Positions 21,832-32,457 of a DNA stretch of 64,000 bases are shown piece by piece (positions within the stretch are counted from its first letter, which is position 1; every line of letters begins with the position of its first letter). The stretch is from Clarkia xantiana subsp. parviflora (taxonomy: Eukaryota; Streptophyta; Magnoliopsida; Myrtales; Onagraceae): assembly GCA_036873135.1 (NCBI GenBank), contig JAPTYO010000018.1:11585503-11649502 (forward strand), written 5' to 3'. The notes beneath the pieces were generated by a model. The model had not been told where the DNA came from. It did no database searches and saw only the letters and a program-made list of their open reading frames with translations. The translations under genes and the position numbers were made by a program.

Positions 21832-22289
21832 ATAAAATTACAATTTTTTTCTTAACAAGGTAATGTTTCTTCCCGAACTCTTTTCTTTATGCCTGGTTTT
21901 TTTTATTCTGTTAAGACAACCGTTAGTAAATTCGGTGTTGTTATTGCCCTTATGTTGACGGTTATGTAGGGTTAAACAAGTCATTTAACGTGTTTAGTAA
22001 CAGATCAAAATGTGCGTTAACATGGGGTCGAAACAATGTCATCAACTTTGTACTTATGTGAATTCATACAGGTTGTTGAAGCACAACAAATAATACACAC
22101 AACCCGGAAATGTTAATACATGTGCCTGCAGAACCATGTAATTAAAATAAAACAATGATGTTAATTAATGTGTGTGCATAACCATGGAATGTTTCAACAC
22201 GTTTACTGGGGCTGCACCGAAGGTACTGTTTAATAGGCTGAAAACCGTCGGCCTATTAAAAGCCCCGTAAGAAAATTGTTTGGACACGA

Positions 22290-22510
22290 CTGAGGTGTAT
22301 ATCGGTCGGATTTACGTTAGGGAGTCTCAGTCCGAGCAAGGACTGTCAACTGCCAGTCGGTGTTTTAATTTTGTTGCGAACGGTTGCTTAAAGCGAGAAA
22401 AGGTCGGAAAAATCGGTCAGTAAAAAGCCAAGGGCACTTTTTCGGTCGAATCGGACGTATTACGGTCGGAACACGGCAGTAGATTCCCGACCGGCGGCTC
22501 AGTCTGCAAA
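22290..22510. repeat. Right subterminal repeats of the CACTA element
   Basis: ATCGGTCGGAT, AGGTCGGAAAAATCGG, TTCGGTCGAATCGG and ACGGTCGGAAC recur closely, in the same style as the left end. They support a shared pair of CACTA termini. Confidence 0.6.
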
Positions 22511-22547
22511 TCTGCTGTAGAAAAAACCGATTTTTCTTGTAGTGTTA

Positions 22548-23120
22548 CTAAATTCAACTTAAAGAAAAGAAGTAATTTGGACAACAAACTTCAGCTTTTT
22601 CTACTCTAAGCTACATCAATACTTCATCTTTTTGTCCACGAAATTTTTATCACTTGAGCTTAAACTATCTTCCTGCAATCACAACTTGGTTAAGCTTTAG
22701 CATAATATACTCTTCCCTAAACCGAAGCATCTTGAAAGATTTCATTTTAAACCACACAACTAACACCTAACTTCAATCTCAAGAATTCGAGTACTGTAAT
22801 TTTCAGAGTGTTATTAATATATCAACATTGTTTTCCTCGCTTCTGTCATACTCTATATCAATATCAACTCCATGTTAGCATTTGGAAAATGGGCCGGTCT
22901 TCGTGGGATTCATTAATATAAGCACAACATGGTGTCACTTAGATCCAAATTACTGAAGTAATTTAAGCACCTAACCGAAATTCCTATTGAATATGACCCG
23001 TTTAAGCAAGCAAATTAACTGTTAGGTTTTGACCGAGTAAGTTAACCCACCGGGGTTTTACTGTATATGTTAATTTTATATATGTATATGGATGGTTTTA
23101 AATTAGTTGTTCCGCGCGTG
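22548..23120. other. Host intergenic DNA between the CACTA element and the copia cluster
   Basis: AT-rich, no open frame of note and no recognisable RNA or repeat. Confidence 0.5.
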
Positions 23121-23699
23121 TGTTGTCTTAGATTACGGGACTAAATACTACGAAAACTCAAATAGGGTACATGCTAGTAATCACAATTACGCAGCGGAAG
23201 ATGTTCACATAGCTTAAACGCTTTCCTTAGTCTTAAGATATTGCTGAGGGAGTTCTCGATCCACTGGACGGAACCCGTAGTGGTTCTTGTTAAGGAAGCC
23301 CTAAGCGGTATAGTCTCCACAGCTAAGCCTCAGATCGATTCTTGGCAGGGTCAGATCTCTAGAGTGTTTGCTCAAAGAAAATTGGCACACCATTGGTGGT
23401 GAAGGTTGTTCGACCAAAGTGGGTATGTGTTAGGGAGGAGGGTTTTCTATCAAATTACCAAAAATGAGGAATTGTGAATTACCCTAATAAAACCCCTAAC
23501 AATCCCTATTTATAGGAGGAACAAAGTGGACAAAAGTCCACTTTGGCCACACCTAGTTTCGGCCGGCCATGGTGTATAAGGGATGCCCAATTTTGGGACT
23601 CTAATGTCAATTGAGATTTGTGTCTAGCCCAATTGTCACGGGTAACATATACATATTACTGGGCTTCCATTTGCGGCGCCCAATCACCATATGCTAACA
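23121..23699 (-). repeat. Copia LTR A
   Basis: The unit runs from about TGTCTTAGATTACGGG to ATATGCTAACA. It is followed by GCTCCCACTCGCT, which on the minus strand is AGCGAGTGGGAGC, the standard copia polypurine tract just before a 3' LTR. The start is slightly damaged. Sequence is related to LTR B at 24099. Confidence 0.75.
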
Positions 23700-24098
23700 G
23701 CTCCCACTCGCTGGAATGAGAGGGTGCATGTTAATGTATTGTTGTCCAAATCGCATCAACATTTCATTCTTCCGATCTTGAACCTGCTTCCGAATAGTTC
23801 ATACGAGGATTGCCGTGCGACCAGCGGATACGACGTGCATTGTGCTACTCATATGTTAGGAATGTTGTAGCGATCGCGGAACGTTGATTCCCTATTTCCA
23901 ATCAACCTGTTAAAAACATTAAATTGTATCGCGTTGTATCCTAGGTCAACTTTTAAGTCTCCAATTGCCTAGTTTCCACATAGGAATACTTCTCCAAGGC
24001 ATCCGCACAAGTATTCAAAACCTTCAACCAATATCCGGCTGGTGGCCACCTAGTGAACACAAGAGTCGGTGAATTATAGGTGAACTTGACCATCCCAA
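23700..24098 (-). mobile_element. Truncated 3' internal region of copia A
   Basis: These 400 bases match the 3' untranslated region that follows the other copia LTRs (33333 and 38465). They then run straight into LTR B. No copia-type primer site is found at the junction, so this is not a normal 5' end. Confidence 0.65.
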
Positions 24099-24526
24099 TG
24101 TTAGATTACGGAGAGTAATCACTACGAATACTATAAACATGGTACATGCTAGTAATCAATATTACGCAGCAGAAGATTCACACATACATCAAAGTAGAAT
24201 CGTAGTCGCAAGATCCTGCTGCAAGGAGTTCACGGTTCACCGGACGACACCCGTAGAAGTTCTTGTTAAGGAATCCCTACGCGGTATAGTCTCCACAGCA
24301 AAGCCTGTGATCGATTCTTGGCAGGGACAGATCTCCGGAGTGTTTGCTCGAAAGCAAATTGGCACACCCTTGGTGTTAGGAGTGGTTCGGCTGAACTATA
24401 TGGTTATGGGGATGAGGTTTTTCTGTTAAATCACCACAAGGGAGGAATTATGATTAACCTCAATAAAACCCCTAATACCCCATATATATAGGAGGAGCAA
24501 GGTGGACAAAAGTACACTTTGCCCCC
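24099..24526 (-). repeat. Copia LTR B, left part
   Basis: It begins TGTTAGATTACGGAGAG and is interrupted at 24526 by Gypsy-2. It resumes at 33161. The combined length is about 600 bases. Confidence 0.8.
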
Positions 24527-25224
24527 TGTTGGATCACGGTGGAACTCCGGCACGGATCTTGACGGCAATCCTAGCTCCTTTGCTCCACGCAATCCTGCAA
24601 GAGGGGATAGACCGGGCGGTGACCCAGAATCCCTCTCCGATGCTTAAATGAGTCTCTCGTATGACTGGCAAGCAACAGATATCAAAAGTATTCAATTTCA
24701 ACGTAACCTGATCTGAGGTGACCTCCTGCCCTTTTATAGGCAAAGAGGTGTCTCAGGTACCTGGCGAACCGTTAGGGGTGGTTAGCCCGTATCCCGCTTA
24801 TCTCGTACACGATCTCGCGCATCTTAGCCATGCCCCGCGTATCTCGGCCACGATCCGTGTATCTTAACCACGTTCCGTATATCTCGGCCACGCCCCGCAT
24901 ATCTTGGCTTTATCCTCTGGTAACGAGTCCCGACTCCCGTCGAGGACTCCAGAGTTATCTCGTTGTGTCACCGCTCGGGGCCCCTCGTCATCGTGACAGG
25001 GCCAATCATTTTCAGGGATTCATCATCGGGGCCTACTTAAAGGCTTCTCGTCGGGAGCTTTTAGCTCCACTGTCGGGACCGACTCTGTCGGGACCCTGCT
25101 TCGTCGGGACTCCCTTCATCGGGACCCTTCTCCTAGGTCATCGTGACCTTTACTCTGGGCCTGGTGGGCCTGTTTGCCGTTTCCTCGCCGTTAAAGGGCC
25201 TGACAGCTATAATCGGACCCATCA
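24527..25224 (-). repeat. Left LTR of Gypsy-2
   Basis: It begins TGTTGGATCACGG and ends GGACCCATCA on the plus strand, homologous to the Gypsy-1 LTR. CCTATAAAAGGG on the minus strand is the TATA box. A polypurine tract (minus strand CTTGGGGGCAAA) adjoins at 25225-25238. Confidence 0.9.
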
Positions 25225-25610
25225 TTTGCCCCCAAGACATGAGTGACTTTTAGTTCGTCGTGTCTTCCAACTCCCGATTTTTCCAATACTAGAGTCGGGG
25301 ATCTACTCCTTGGTTCAGTTACTTAAAGTTATCAGTCTTCTCCTCTACGTTTCCTCAGGGTTTTATGGATAACTGCTATATCCCAAGGGTCTCTTCGGTT
25401 TTCTAGTGCATTAAATGCAGCAGATGATGGAGTGACGTCATCAGTACCCGTGCCTGACTCTCTGTGTCTGCTTTCTCTGAAAAGTGCTTTTCAAGATATT
25501 TCATCATTGCATCTGCTACAGTTCCGCACGTTTCATCTCAACGGTCCGGATCAGAACGTCTTCATTTCGATGGTTCAGATTAAACCGTCCCTTCAACTGT
25601 CCTCTTTGTC

Positions 25611-25617
25611 TATAAAA
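25611..25617 (+). promoter_or_regulatory. TATA box of the antisense gene in Gypsy-2
   Basis: TATAAAA stands 106 bases before the antisense ATG, at the same distance as in Gypsy-1. Confidence 0.6.
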
Positions 25618-25716
25618 TCCTAACCATGGGCGTAGTTTCACTTTACCATTTATAAATTTTCGAAAGCTTTCTGCAACTCTTGAGTCCTTAGCGTTTCTTC
25701 GGCCATCTTTCCGGCA

Positions 25717-26157
25717 ATGTCAGGTTCATCCTTCCGACCTCCTATTATCATGTCTTGTAAGAATTTCTTCTCTATTGTTCGTCTTCATCTTGGCTTAGTT
25801 TGATTGTTATTTCCCGGAGAAACCTAACGTGCCCTTCAATGGCTGCTTTCAGATAGGGGGTCTGGTTTCGAGGGAAGGAAGCCTTTCAACTTCGACCATG
25901 TTCTGAATGAAATTTCCAGCACTGCTTATGATGCAGCTCTCCGGGAAGGATGTATCATTTCCACCAAAGAAGCCGATGCTCAAGGCCGGAAATGCATACC
26001 ACAAGTTCAGAGTGAAGAGGAGCTACTTCTTCATCGGAAACTCCTCGATCCCATGACCCCGATAGCCAATCCTTCAACGGCTGATCCTGTGGGGCCTTCT
26101 GCCACTAACTCCGTGGACCCAGCTGCTGCCAACGCTGCCGACCAGGACCAAGTTTGA
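25717..26157 (+). CDS. Spliced antisense gene carried by Gypsy-2
   Basis: Exon 1 is 25717-25756 (40 bases) and exon 2 is 25853-26157. The intron is 96 bases, GTAAGA to TTTCAG, exactly the length in Gypsy-1. The joined frame encodes 114 residues ending at TGA. The centre (ISSTAYDAALREGCIISTKE) is nearly identical to the Gypsy-1 protein. The C-terminus differs by substitutions and a length change that keeps the frame. No known domain is recognised. Conservation of start, splice sites, frame and stop in two copies whose Gag-Pol is broken suggests selection or recent spread from a source with a working gene. Role is unknown; it may act on the element's own transcript because the two overlap. Confidence 0.72.
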
Positions 26158-26339
26158 ATGTTTACTTTTTAGAGTCTTTGTATCCTCTTCTCTTTTGTCC
26201 TCGTTGGGCCCTCGAGCCCTTATCAATATCAGACTTCTTTAGATCCGGTCGTTGTACTTCTCCGAGTGACTTTACTATACGTGCTTAGGTCGAAACCTCG
26301 ACACTTAAGACATTCTTGTGCGTCCTTCCCGACAATTAA

Positions 26340-27095
26340 TAACTCGCACCACTTAAGGCGACTTGATATCGTGTGTATCACTTAAAACGACTTAATTATT
26401 ACTTAGGATAAACCTAGAGATCGTGCACCACTCAAGGCGACTTAATATCGTGCACCACTTAAGGCGACTTTTTGATATTTAGAATAAATCTAAGGATCGC
26501 GCACCACTCAAGGCGACTTAATATCGTGCACCACTTAAGGCGACTTTTTTGATACTTAGAATAAATCTAAGGATTGTGCACCACTCAAGGCGACTTAATA
26601 TCGGGCACCACTTTAAGGCGACTTTTGTCGTGCACCACTGAAGGCGACTTTCGTCGTGCACCACTGAAGGCGACTTTCGTCGTGCACCACTGAAGGCGAC
26701 TTTCATCGTGCACCACTGAAGGCGACTTTTGTCGTGCACCACTGAAGGCGACTTTCATCGTGCACCACTGAAGGCGACTTTCGTCGTGCACCACTGAAGG
26801 CGACTTTCATCGTGCGCCACTAAAGGCGACTTTTGTCGTGCACCACTGAAGGCGACTTTTGCCGTGCACCACTGAAGGCGACTTTTGTCGTGCACCACTG
26901 AAGGCGACTTTCATCGTGCACCACTGAAGGCGACTTTTGCCGTGCACCACTGAAGGCGACTTTTGTCGTGCACCACTGAAGGCGACTTTTGCCGTGCACC
27001 ACTGAAGGCGACTTTTGTCGTGCACCACTGAAGGCGACTTTCATCGTGCACCACTGAAGGCGACTTTTGTCGTGCACCACTGAAGGCGACTTTTG
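26340..27095. repeat. Tandem array of 26-bp units in Gypsy-2
   Basis: The unit CGTGCACCACTGAAGGCGAC plus TTTTGT is repeated very regularly from about 26620. More degenerate 27-base units and CTTAGG-ATAAA-CCTAGA hairpin motifs precede it. Because 26 is not a multiple of three, translations cycle with a 26-residue period. Those frames are not genes. Confidence 0.9.
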
Positions 27096-27287
27096 TACTT
27101 AACATAAATCTATGGACAACTCTTGTTTGGAAGCAACCTCTTTATTTATTGGTTTAAAATAGGTTTACATCGAATCGATAAATAGCATACACCACTTAAG
27201 GCGATTTTACATCGGGCACCACTTAAGGCGACTTTATTGGGCACCACTTAAGGTGACTTTATCGGGCACCACTTAAGGCGACTTTCT

Positions 27288-27570
27288 TTAAGCATGGTGT
27301 TTCTTCAAGTGTTCGCCACTGAAAGAATGCTTTAGCGTCCTGCCATCGAGGTCTTCCAACTTGTATGCGTTCGGAGCTGGCATCCCTACGACCTTATAAG
27401 GTCCTTCCCATTTCGGTGACATCTTGTTGATTCGATCCAAAAGGGTGAATTCGTTGCGACGCCACACCAGCTCTCCGACGAAGAACTGTCGGGACTTCAC
27501 TCGCCGATTATAGTACCTGGCCGTCGCTAAGCGCATTCGTGCCTGGACTTCGTCGGCTTCCCGCCTTTAT
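27288..27570 (-). pseudogene. Gypsy-2 integrase C-terminus, internally deleted
   Basis: The 82-residue frame matches the end of the integrase (RYYNRRVKSRQFFVGELVW, ending HLKKHHA). At about 27570 the sequence jumps to DYFSKW of the catalytic core, so roughly 700 bases with the second and third catalytic acids are missing. The same C-terminus is present again, with more core, at 31751-32440. Confidence 0.85.
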
Positions 27571-28958
27571 CCATTTCGAAAAATAATCGATAGCTACAAG
27601 TAAATACTTACATTGTCCTTGTGCTTGTGGAAGAGGTCCCACCAAGTCGATGCCCCACCGCGCGAAGGGCCAAGCGCTCTTGATGGATGTCAGGTTGGCA
27701 GCCGGGCCAACGCCGTTGCTTCTTTGTTCATCGTGGGCCAGTAGTAGCCCAAGTTCAACACCTTCCTCAAGATGGATCGGGCCCCTTCGTGGCAAGCCGC
27801 GATCCCCTCATGCATTTCCTTCAGGATTCGGTTGGTGTCGGGTTCTGCTACACACTTCAGGTACGGAGTCGAGAACCAGCCCTTCTTGTACAGCTGATTG
27901 TCCAGTATCACATAATTAGACGCGATCCGACATATCCTGTCTGCTGCTACCTTATCCTCGGGGACTGCCCCCGTAGTCAGATACGCGACTATCGGGGTCA
28001 TCCAAGTGGGCTCCTCCTCCGATTTCGCTTCAACGGTGCACACCTGCGTGGGGTCGATGTTTGACAAGATCACCTTCTCAAGGAAGTGCACCTTCCGATT
28101 TTCTTCTAAGGGTGCCCCTAGGGCAAATTTGCTCAAGGCGTCTGCCTCTACGTTTTCCTCCCTCGGAATAGCCTCGATATGGAAGCTTTTGAAGCTCTCT
28201 CTTAGGGTTTGTACCTCTCGCAGATACTTCTTCATTATCGGGCTCCTTGCTTCGTATCGCCCTTGAACCTGGTTCACGATTAACGCCGCGTCGCACTTCA
28301 CTCTTAAGTGATCGATTCCAGTGTCTTTAGCGATTTTCAGGCCCGTGATAAGAGCTTCATACTCCGCTTCGTTGTTTGTGGCCTTGAATGTTAAAGCCAA
28401 GGCATATCGGAGCGGTTCACCTTCACCCGGTGGTATCAACAAGAAACCCGCTCCTGATCCGTCTGAATTCGCGGAGCCATCGGTGTACATCTCCCAGATA
28501 TTTTCCTTGTTTGGCTGTTCTGATTGCTCTGCCTTCTCTGGTTGTTCTTCTGTCGGGACTTTCATGGTTGCCCCCTCTACAAGGCCCGTTTCTTCTAGAT
28601 CGGGGGCTGTAGATTCTGCTATAAAGTCCGCCAATGCCTGGCCCTTGATTGTCGTTCTTGGAGCAAAGTGTATTCGAAACTCACTGAGCTCTACTGCCCA
28701 TTTCACCAATCTCCCCGACGCATCAGGTCGGTTCAAAAAATGCTTCAAAGGCTGGTTCGTTAGCACAGTGATCTCGTGTGCGTGGAAATATGGCCTTAGC
28801 TTCCGAGCAGTAATTATCAGCGCAAAGAGGTACTTCTCAATGGTGGGATAGTTCAATTCGGATTTAGCGAATGCCTTGCTTACATAATAGACGGGGACCT
28901 GATTACCCTCGATAACCTTTACTAACACAGAGCTAATGGCAAATTCAGAAACAACCAA
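27571..28958 (-). pseudogene. Gypsy-2 RNase H, second RNase H and integrase N-terminus
   Basis: The 422-residue frame starts in the first RNase H (VYYVSKAFAKSELNYPTIEK, then RKLRPYFHAH). It passes through KGQALADF into the second RNase H (MYTDGSANSDGSGAGF, ATNNEAEYEALI), which keeps the acidic residues. It then enters the integrase zinc-binding region (CHEGARSILRKV, YYWPTMNKEA). There a deletion of about 57 bases removes the two Cys of the zinc site and shifts the frame. The remaining core (WGIDLVGPLPQ) continues in another frame to 27571. The second RNase H is the feature that places the family in the Tat lineage. Confidence 0.85.
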
Positions 28959-31183
28959 ATAAAGGAAGAGCGGCTCGCCTGGAACCGGTTTCGCCAGCGG
29001 CGGGAGTGTGCGAAGATGTTGCTTGAGTGCTTGGAACGCCTCTTCACATTTGGCGGTCCATTCGAATTTTTTTTAGCCCTCAAAACTTCAAAAAACGGCA
29101 TTGATCGGTCGCTGGCTTTGGACAAGTAGCGGTTCATTGCAGCTAGTCGGCCATTCAATACCTGCACCTCCCGATGGTTTATCGGAGACTGCATCTCCTC
29201 GATTGCCCTCAGCTTCTCAGGGTTCACTTCAATTCCTCTTTGGCTCACCATGAAGCCCAAAAACTTCCCTGAGTGGACTCCGAAGGCGCATTTCGTCAAG
29301 TTCAAGCGAACTTGATGAAGCCTCATCCTCTCAAACGTCATGGTAAGGTTGTGCACGTGATTCTCGGATTGTCGGGACTTCAGCAGCATATCGTCCACGT
29401 AAGCCTCCATGGTTTCTCCCAGCATATCCCCAAACAGCTTGTTCACCATCCGCTGGTAGGTTGCTCCGGCATTGATCAACCCGAAGGGCATGACATCATA
29501 ATGATAGATGTCGCTGTCTGCATAGAATGCTGTGTGGGGGGCGTCTTCCTTGGCCATCTTGATCTGGTTGTAGCCTGAATACGCATCCATGAAACTCAGC
29601 AGCTCATGTCCCGATGTGGCATCCACCAGCTGGTCAATCCTCGGGAGTGGATAACAATCCTTTGGACAAGCCTTATTCAAGTCGCGGAAGTCCACGCACA
29701 TTCGCCACTTCCCGTTAGTCTTCTTCACCAGCACTGGGTTGGCGACCCAAGTCTGGAATCGGAGCTCCTTGATGAATCCAGCATCGAGCAACCTGCCCAC
29801 TTCTTGCTGGATCGCGATCTTCTTATCCGTGCCCATCGGACGTCTTTTCTGCGTGATAGGCTTGATCGCGGGGTCTATCTTCAGTTCGTGCACGATCACG
29901 TCGGGGCTGATTCCTGGCATATCGCTGGGGGACCAGGCAAACAGTTCTTTAAACTCTTTCAGCAATTCCACCAGTTTTTGGGCTGTCTCCTCAGTTAGAG
30001 CGGACCCGATCTTCACCCTCCTGTGGGGTCCGTCGATCTCGACTTCCTTCAGATCCTCTACCGGGGCGGGACGCCCAAACTCTTCTCTGGGATCTGTGTC
30101 TGTCTGGAGGACAGTCATGGCCTCTCGCCTCCTCCTCCGGGTGGCATTAACATAGCATTTTTGAGAGACCACCTGGTCGCCCTTGACCTCTCCGACCCCG
30201 TGGTCGGTCGGGAACTTCATCTTCTGGTGCACAGTCGAGGCAACTGCCATTAGTGGATTGATGGTTGTTCTCCCGATAATTGCGTTGTAGGTCCCAGCAG
30301 AATCAACCACGACAAATTCCACGTTCCTCCTTTCTGACTTCCACCCGCTACCAAATTCCACTGGTAAGGTGATTACTCCCAACGGGTAGGAAGTTGAGCC
30401 AGAGAACCCAACCATCGGGAAGTTTGCCTCCTTCAGATCTTTCTTCGTCTTTCCCATGGCCTCCAGCGCGTCCATGAATAGAATGTCGGAGGAGCTTCCT
30501 CCATCAATCAGAATTCTCTTCATCTCGAATCCGTTTACATCCAGAGTTACTACCAGGGCATCGTCGTGTGGAGTCTCTACTCCTGTGAGGTCTTCCGACG
30601 AGAAGGAGATTACCATCTCTTCTTTCAAGGTCCAGGATCGGGACCTCTTACCCAGCACCCCCGCCGTGGGGATTCTAGAGGCGTAAACCTCTCGAGCGGA
30701 TGAGGTATCACCTCCAGCAGCAAATCCTCCGTGAATCACGTTGATGACTCGTCTTTCTCTCTCCGGCTGACTGGTCATCTTACCTCCTTCCTGGCCCTGG
30801 GGTGGGGCTTCCTGTACGTTCCGACCCTCTGTTGGTAGGGTTGCTTCTTCCAGCGGGGGCATCTCTTCCTGCCTCCTTGCAGCCTCCCTTCGGTCCAAGA
30901 GAGCCTCTACAGCCGCCAGGAACATGGTCATGGCCTCCGCCACGGCCCTTGTCAAATCCGCAGTCGGGGGGGCCTCCTGCCCCCTGTTATCCTGGTGTCG
31001 AGGGGCAACTTCTTCGGGATGCGATCCATTGTGCCCCCCTGTCTGGGAGAGTTCAGCTGGGGGATGATTATGATTTTCTCCTTGTTCTGGTACTGAATTC
31101 AGGTTTGTTGCAGCAGGGTGACGGGAACCACCAGATTGTCCCCTTCTATTCTTGCCAGCCACCATCGAACGAGTAGGAGGCAT
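28922..31183 (-). pseudogene. Gypsy-2 Gag-protease-reverse transcriptase, Gag deleted
   Basis: The 753-residue frame starts MPPTRSMVAGK. About 140 residues of Gag N-terminus join directly to the protease lead-in (RVINVIHGG), so the Gag core and zinc knuckle are gone. The protease Asp (ILIDGGSSSD) is at residue 227. RT motifs are in order: DFRDLNKACPKDCYP near 498, FMDAYSGYNQI near 532, FGLINAGATYQRMVN near 567 and the catalytic YVDD at 595-598. A frameshift at an A-run (plus strand 29068-29076) after FFEVLRAKK cuts it off before RNase H. The RT motifs look intact, so this copy once had a working polymerase or derives from one recently. Confidence 0.88.
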
Positions 31184-31200
31184 ATCAGCTTTTTGTTAGT

Positions 31201-31218
31201 TTCCCACAGACGGCGCCA
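31201..31218 (-). other. Primer-binding site in Gypsy-2
   Basis: The minus strand reads TGGCGCCGTCTGTGGGAA, identical to the Gypsy-1 site. It adjoins a truncated LTR piece rather than a full 5' LTR. Confidence 0.8.
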
Positions 31219-31219
31219 A

Positions 31220-31348
31220 TGTTGGATCACGGTGGAACTCCGGCACGGATCTTGACGGCAATCCTAGCTCCTTTGCTCCACGCAATCCTGCAAGAGGGGA
31301 TAGACCGGGCGGTGACCCAGAATCCCTCTCCGATGCTTAAATGAGTCT
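31220..31348 (-). repeat. Truncated internal LTR piece of Gypsy-2
   Basis: These 129 bases match the first 129 bases of the left LTR (TGTTGGATCACGG to AAATGAGTCT), that is the U5-side end. At about 31348 the sequence switches to the 26-bp repeat array with 2-3 bases of shared sequence. It is what remains of a 5' LTR. Confidence 0.85.
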
Positions 31349-31560
31349 TGTCGTGCACCACTGAAGGCGACTTTCATCGTGCACCACTGAAGGCGACTTT
31401 TGCCGTGCACCACTGAAGGCGACTTTTGTCGTGCACCACTGAAGGCGACTTTTGCCGTGCACCACTGAAGGCGACTTTTGTCGTGCACCACTGAAGGCGA
31501 CTTTCATCGTGCACCACTGAAGGCGACTTTTGTCGTGCACCACTGAAGGCGACTTTTGTA
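31348..31560. repeat. Second copy of the 26-bp array in Gypsy-2
   Basis: Eight or so units nearly identical to 26880-27095, followed by the same unique sequence (CATAAATCTATGGACAACTC). It shows that 31348-32440 duplicates the segment that starts near 26880. Confidence 0.88.
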
Positions 31561-31750
31561 CTTAACATAAATCTATGGACAACTCTTGTTTGGAAGCAAC
31601 CTCTTTATTTATTGGTATAAAATAGGTTTACATCGAATCGATAAATAGCATACACCACTTAAGGCGATTTTACATCGGGCACCACTTAAGGCGACTTTAT
31701 TGGGCACCACTTAAGGTGACTTTATCGGGCACCACTTAAGGCGACTTTCT

Positions 31751-32444
31751 TTAAGCATGGTGTTTCTTCAAGTGTTCGCCACTGAAAGAATGCTTTAGCG
31801 TCCTGCCATCGAGGTCTTCCAACTTGTATGCGTTCGGAGCTGGCATCCCTACGACCTTATAAGGTCCTTCCCATTTCGGTGACATCTTGTTGATTCGATC
31901 CAAAAGGGTGAATTCGTTGCGACGCCACACCAGCTCTCCGACGAAGAACTGTCGGGACTTCACTCGCCGATTATAGTACCTGGCCGTCGCTAAGCGCATT
32001 CGTGCCTGGACTTCGTCGGCTTCCCGCCTTTTCTCTTCGAGTAGATCCAAGTCCAGGCGTCTCACTTCCTCGTTCGTCAGGGGCTCATAATATCTCGTCT
32101 GATGGGATGCCACAGCTACCTCCACAGGAGCGACAGCTTCCGTGCCATAAACAAGGCCAAACGGAGTCTCTCCTGTTGATCGTTTGGGTGTCGTTCTAAC
32201 AGCCCAAAGTACGTTTTCTAGTTCGTTCAGCCATTTGCCCTTCAAGGCATAGACCCTCTTCTTCAGGCCATCCATCACGATTTTGTTGGCTGACTCCACC
32301 TGGCCATTAGTCTGAGCATGGCGTACGGAGGCGGTCCGATGCTCGACGTTCAGTTCTTCCAGATATTCCCTCACCTGAGAGTCGTTAAACGGTGGGCCAT
32401 TGTCGCAGATCACCACCTTAGGAATCCCGTATCTGGACACGATG
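31751..32444 (-). pseudogene. Second integrase copy in Gypsy-2
   Basis: This copy covers the catalytic core from IVSRYGIPKVVICDNGPPF through the third catalytic residue (HAQTNGQVESANK) to the C-terminus HLKKHHA. The D-to-E spacing is the expected 35. It lacks the start of the core because the sequence breaks at about 32444 into the inverted polypurine tract and LTR. It is the best-preserved integrase C-terminal half in the window and shows what the Gypsy-1 copy lost. Confidence 0.85.
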
Positions 32445-32457
32445 TCTTGGGGGCAAA

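Larger units (their letters stand above)
4626..22544. mobile_element. CACTA (EnSpm) transposon, with nested insertions
   Basis: The left end reads CACTACAAGAAAAAT and the right end is its exact reverse complement. Both are flanked by TTA (4623-4625 and 22545-22547), the 3-bp duplication expected of CACTA elements. Similarity between the ends continues imperfectly for about 28 bases. Short subterminal GTCGG/CGGTCG motifs crowd both ends. The element is 17.9 kb, but 8.8 kb of that is Gypsy-1 inserted at 9702-18462. I could not recognise a TNPD-type transposase. What remains is a broken Transposase_32-like gene and a captured F-box gene fragment, so the copy looks non-autonomous and of the gene-capturing type. 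Orientation is unassigned because no transposase is visible. Confidence 0.9.

Noticed and set aside
26518..27105. Several overlapping minus-strand frames with a 26-residue repeating protein
   Set aside because: They follow from a 26-bp tandem unit read in all frames. There is no codon bias, and the unit is nucleotide-conserved.
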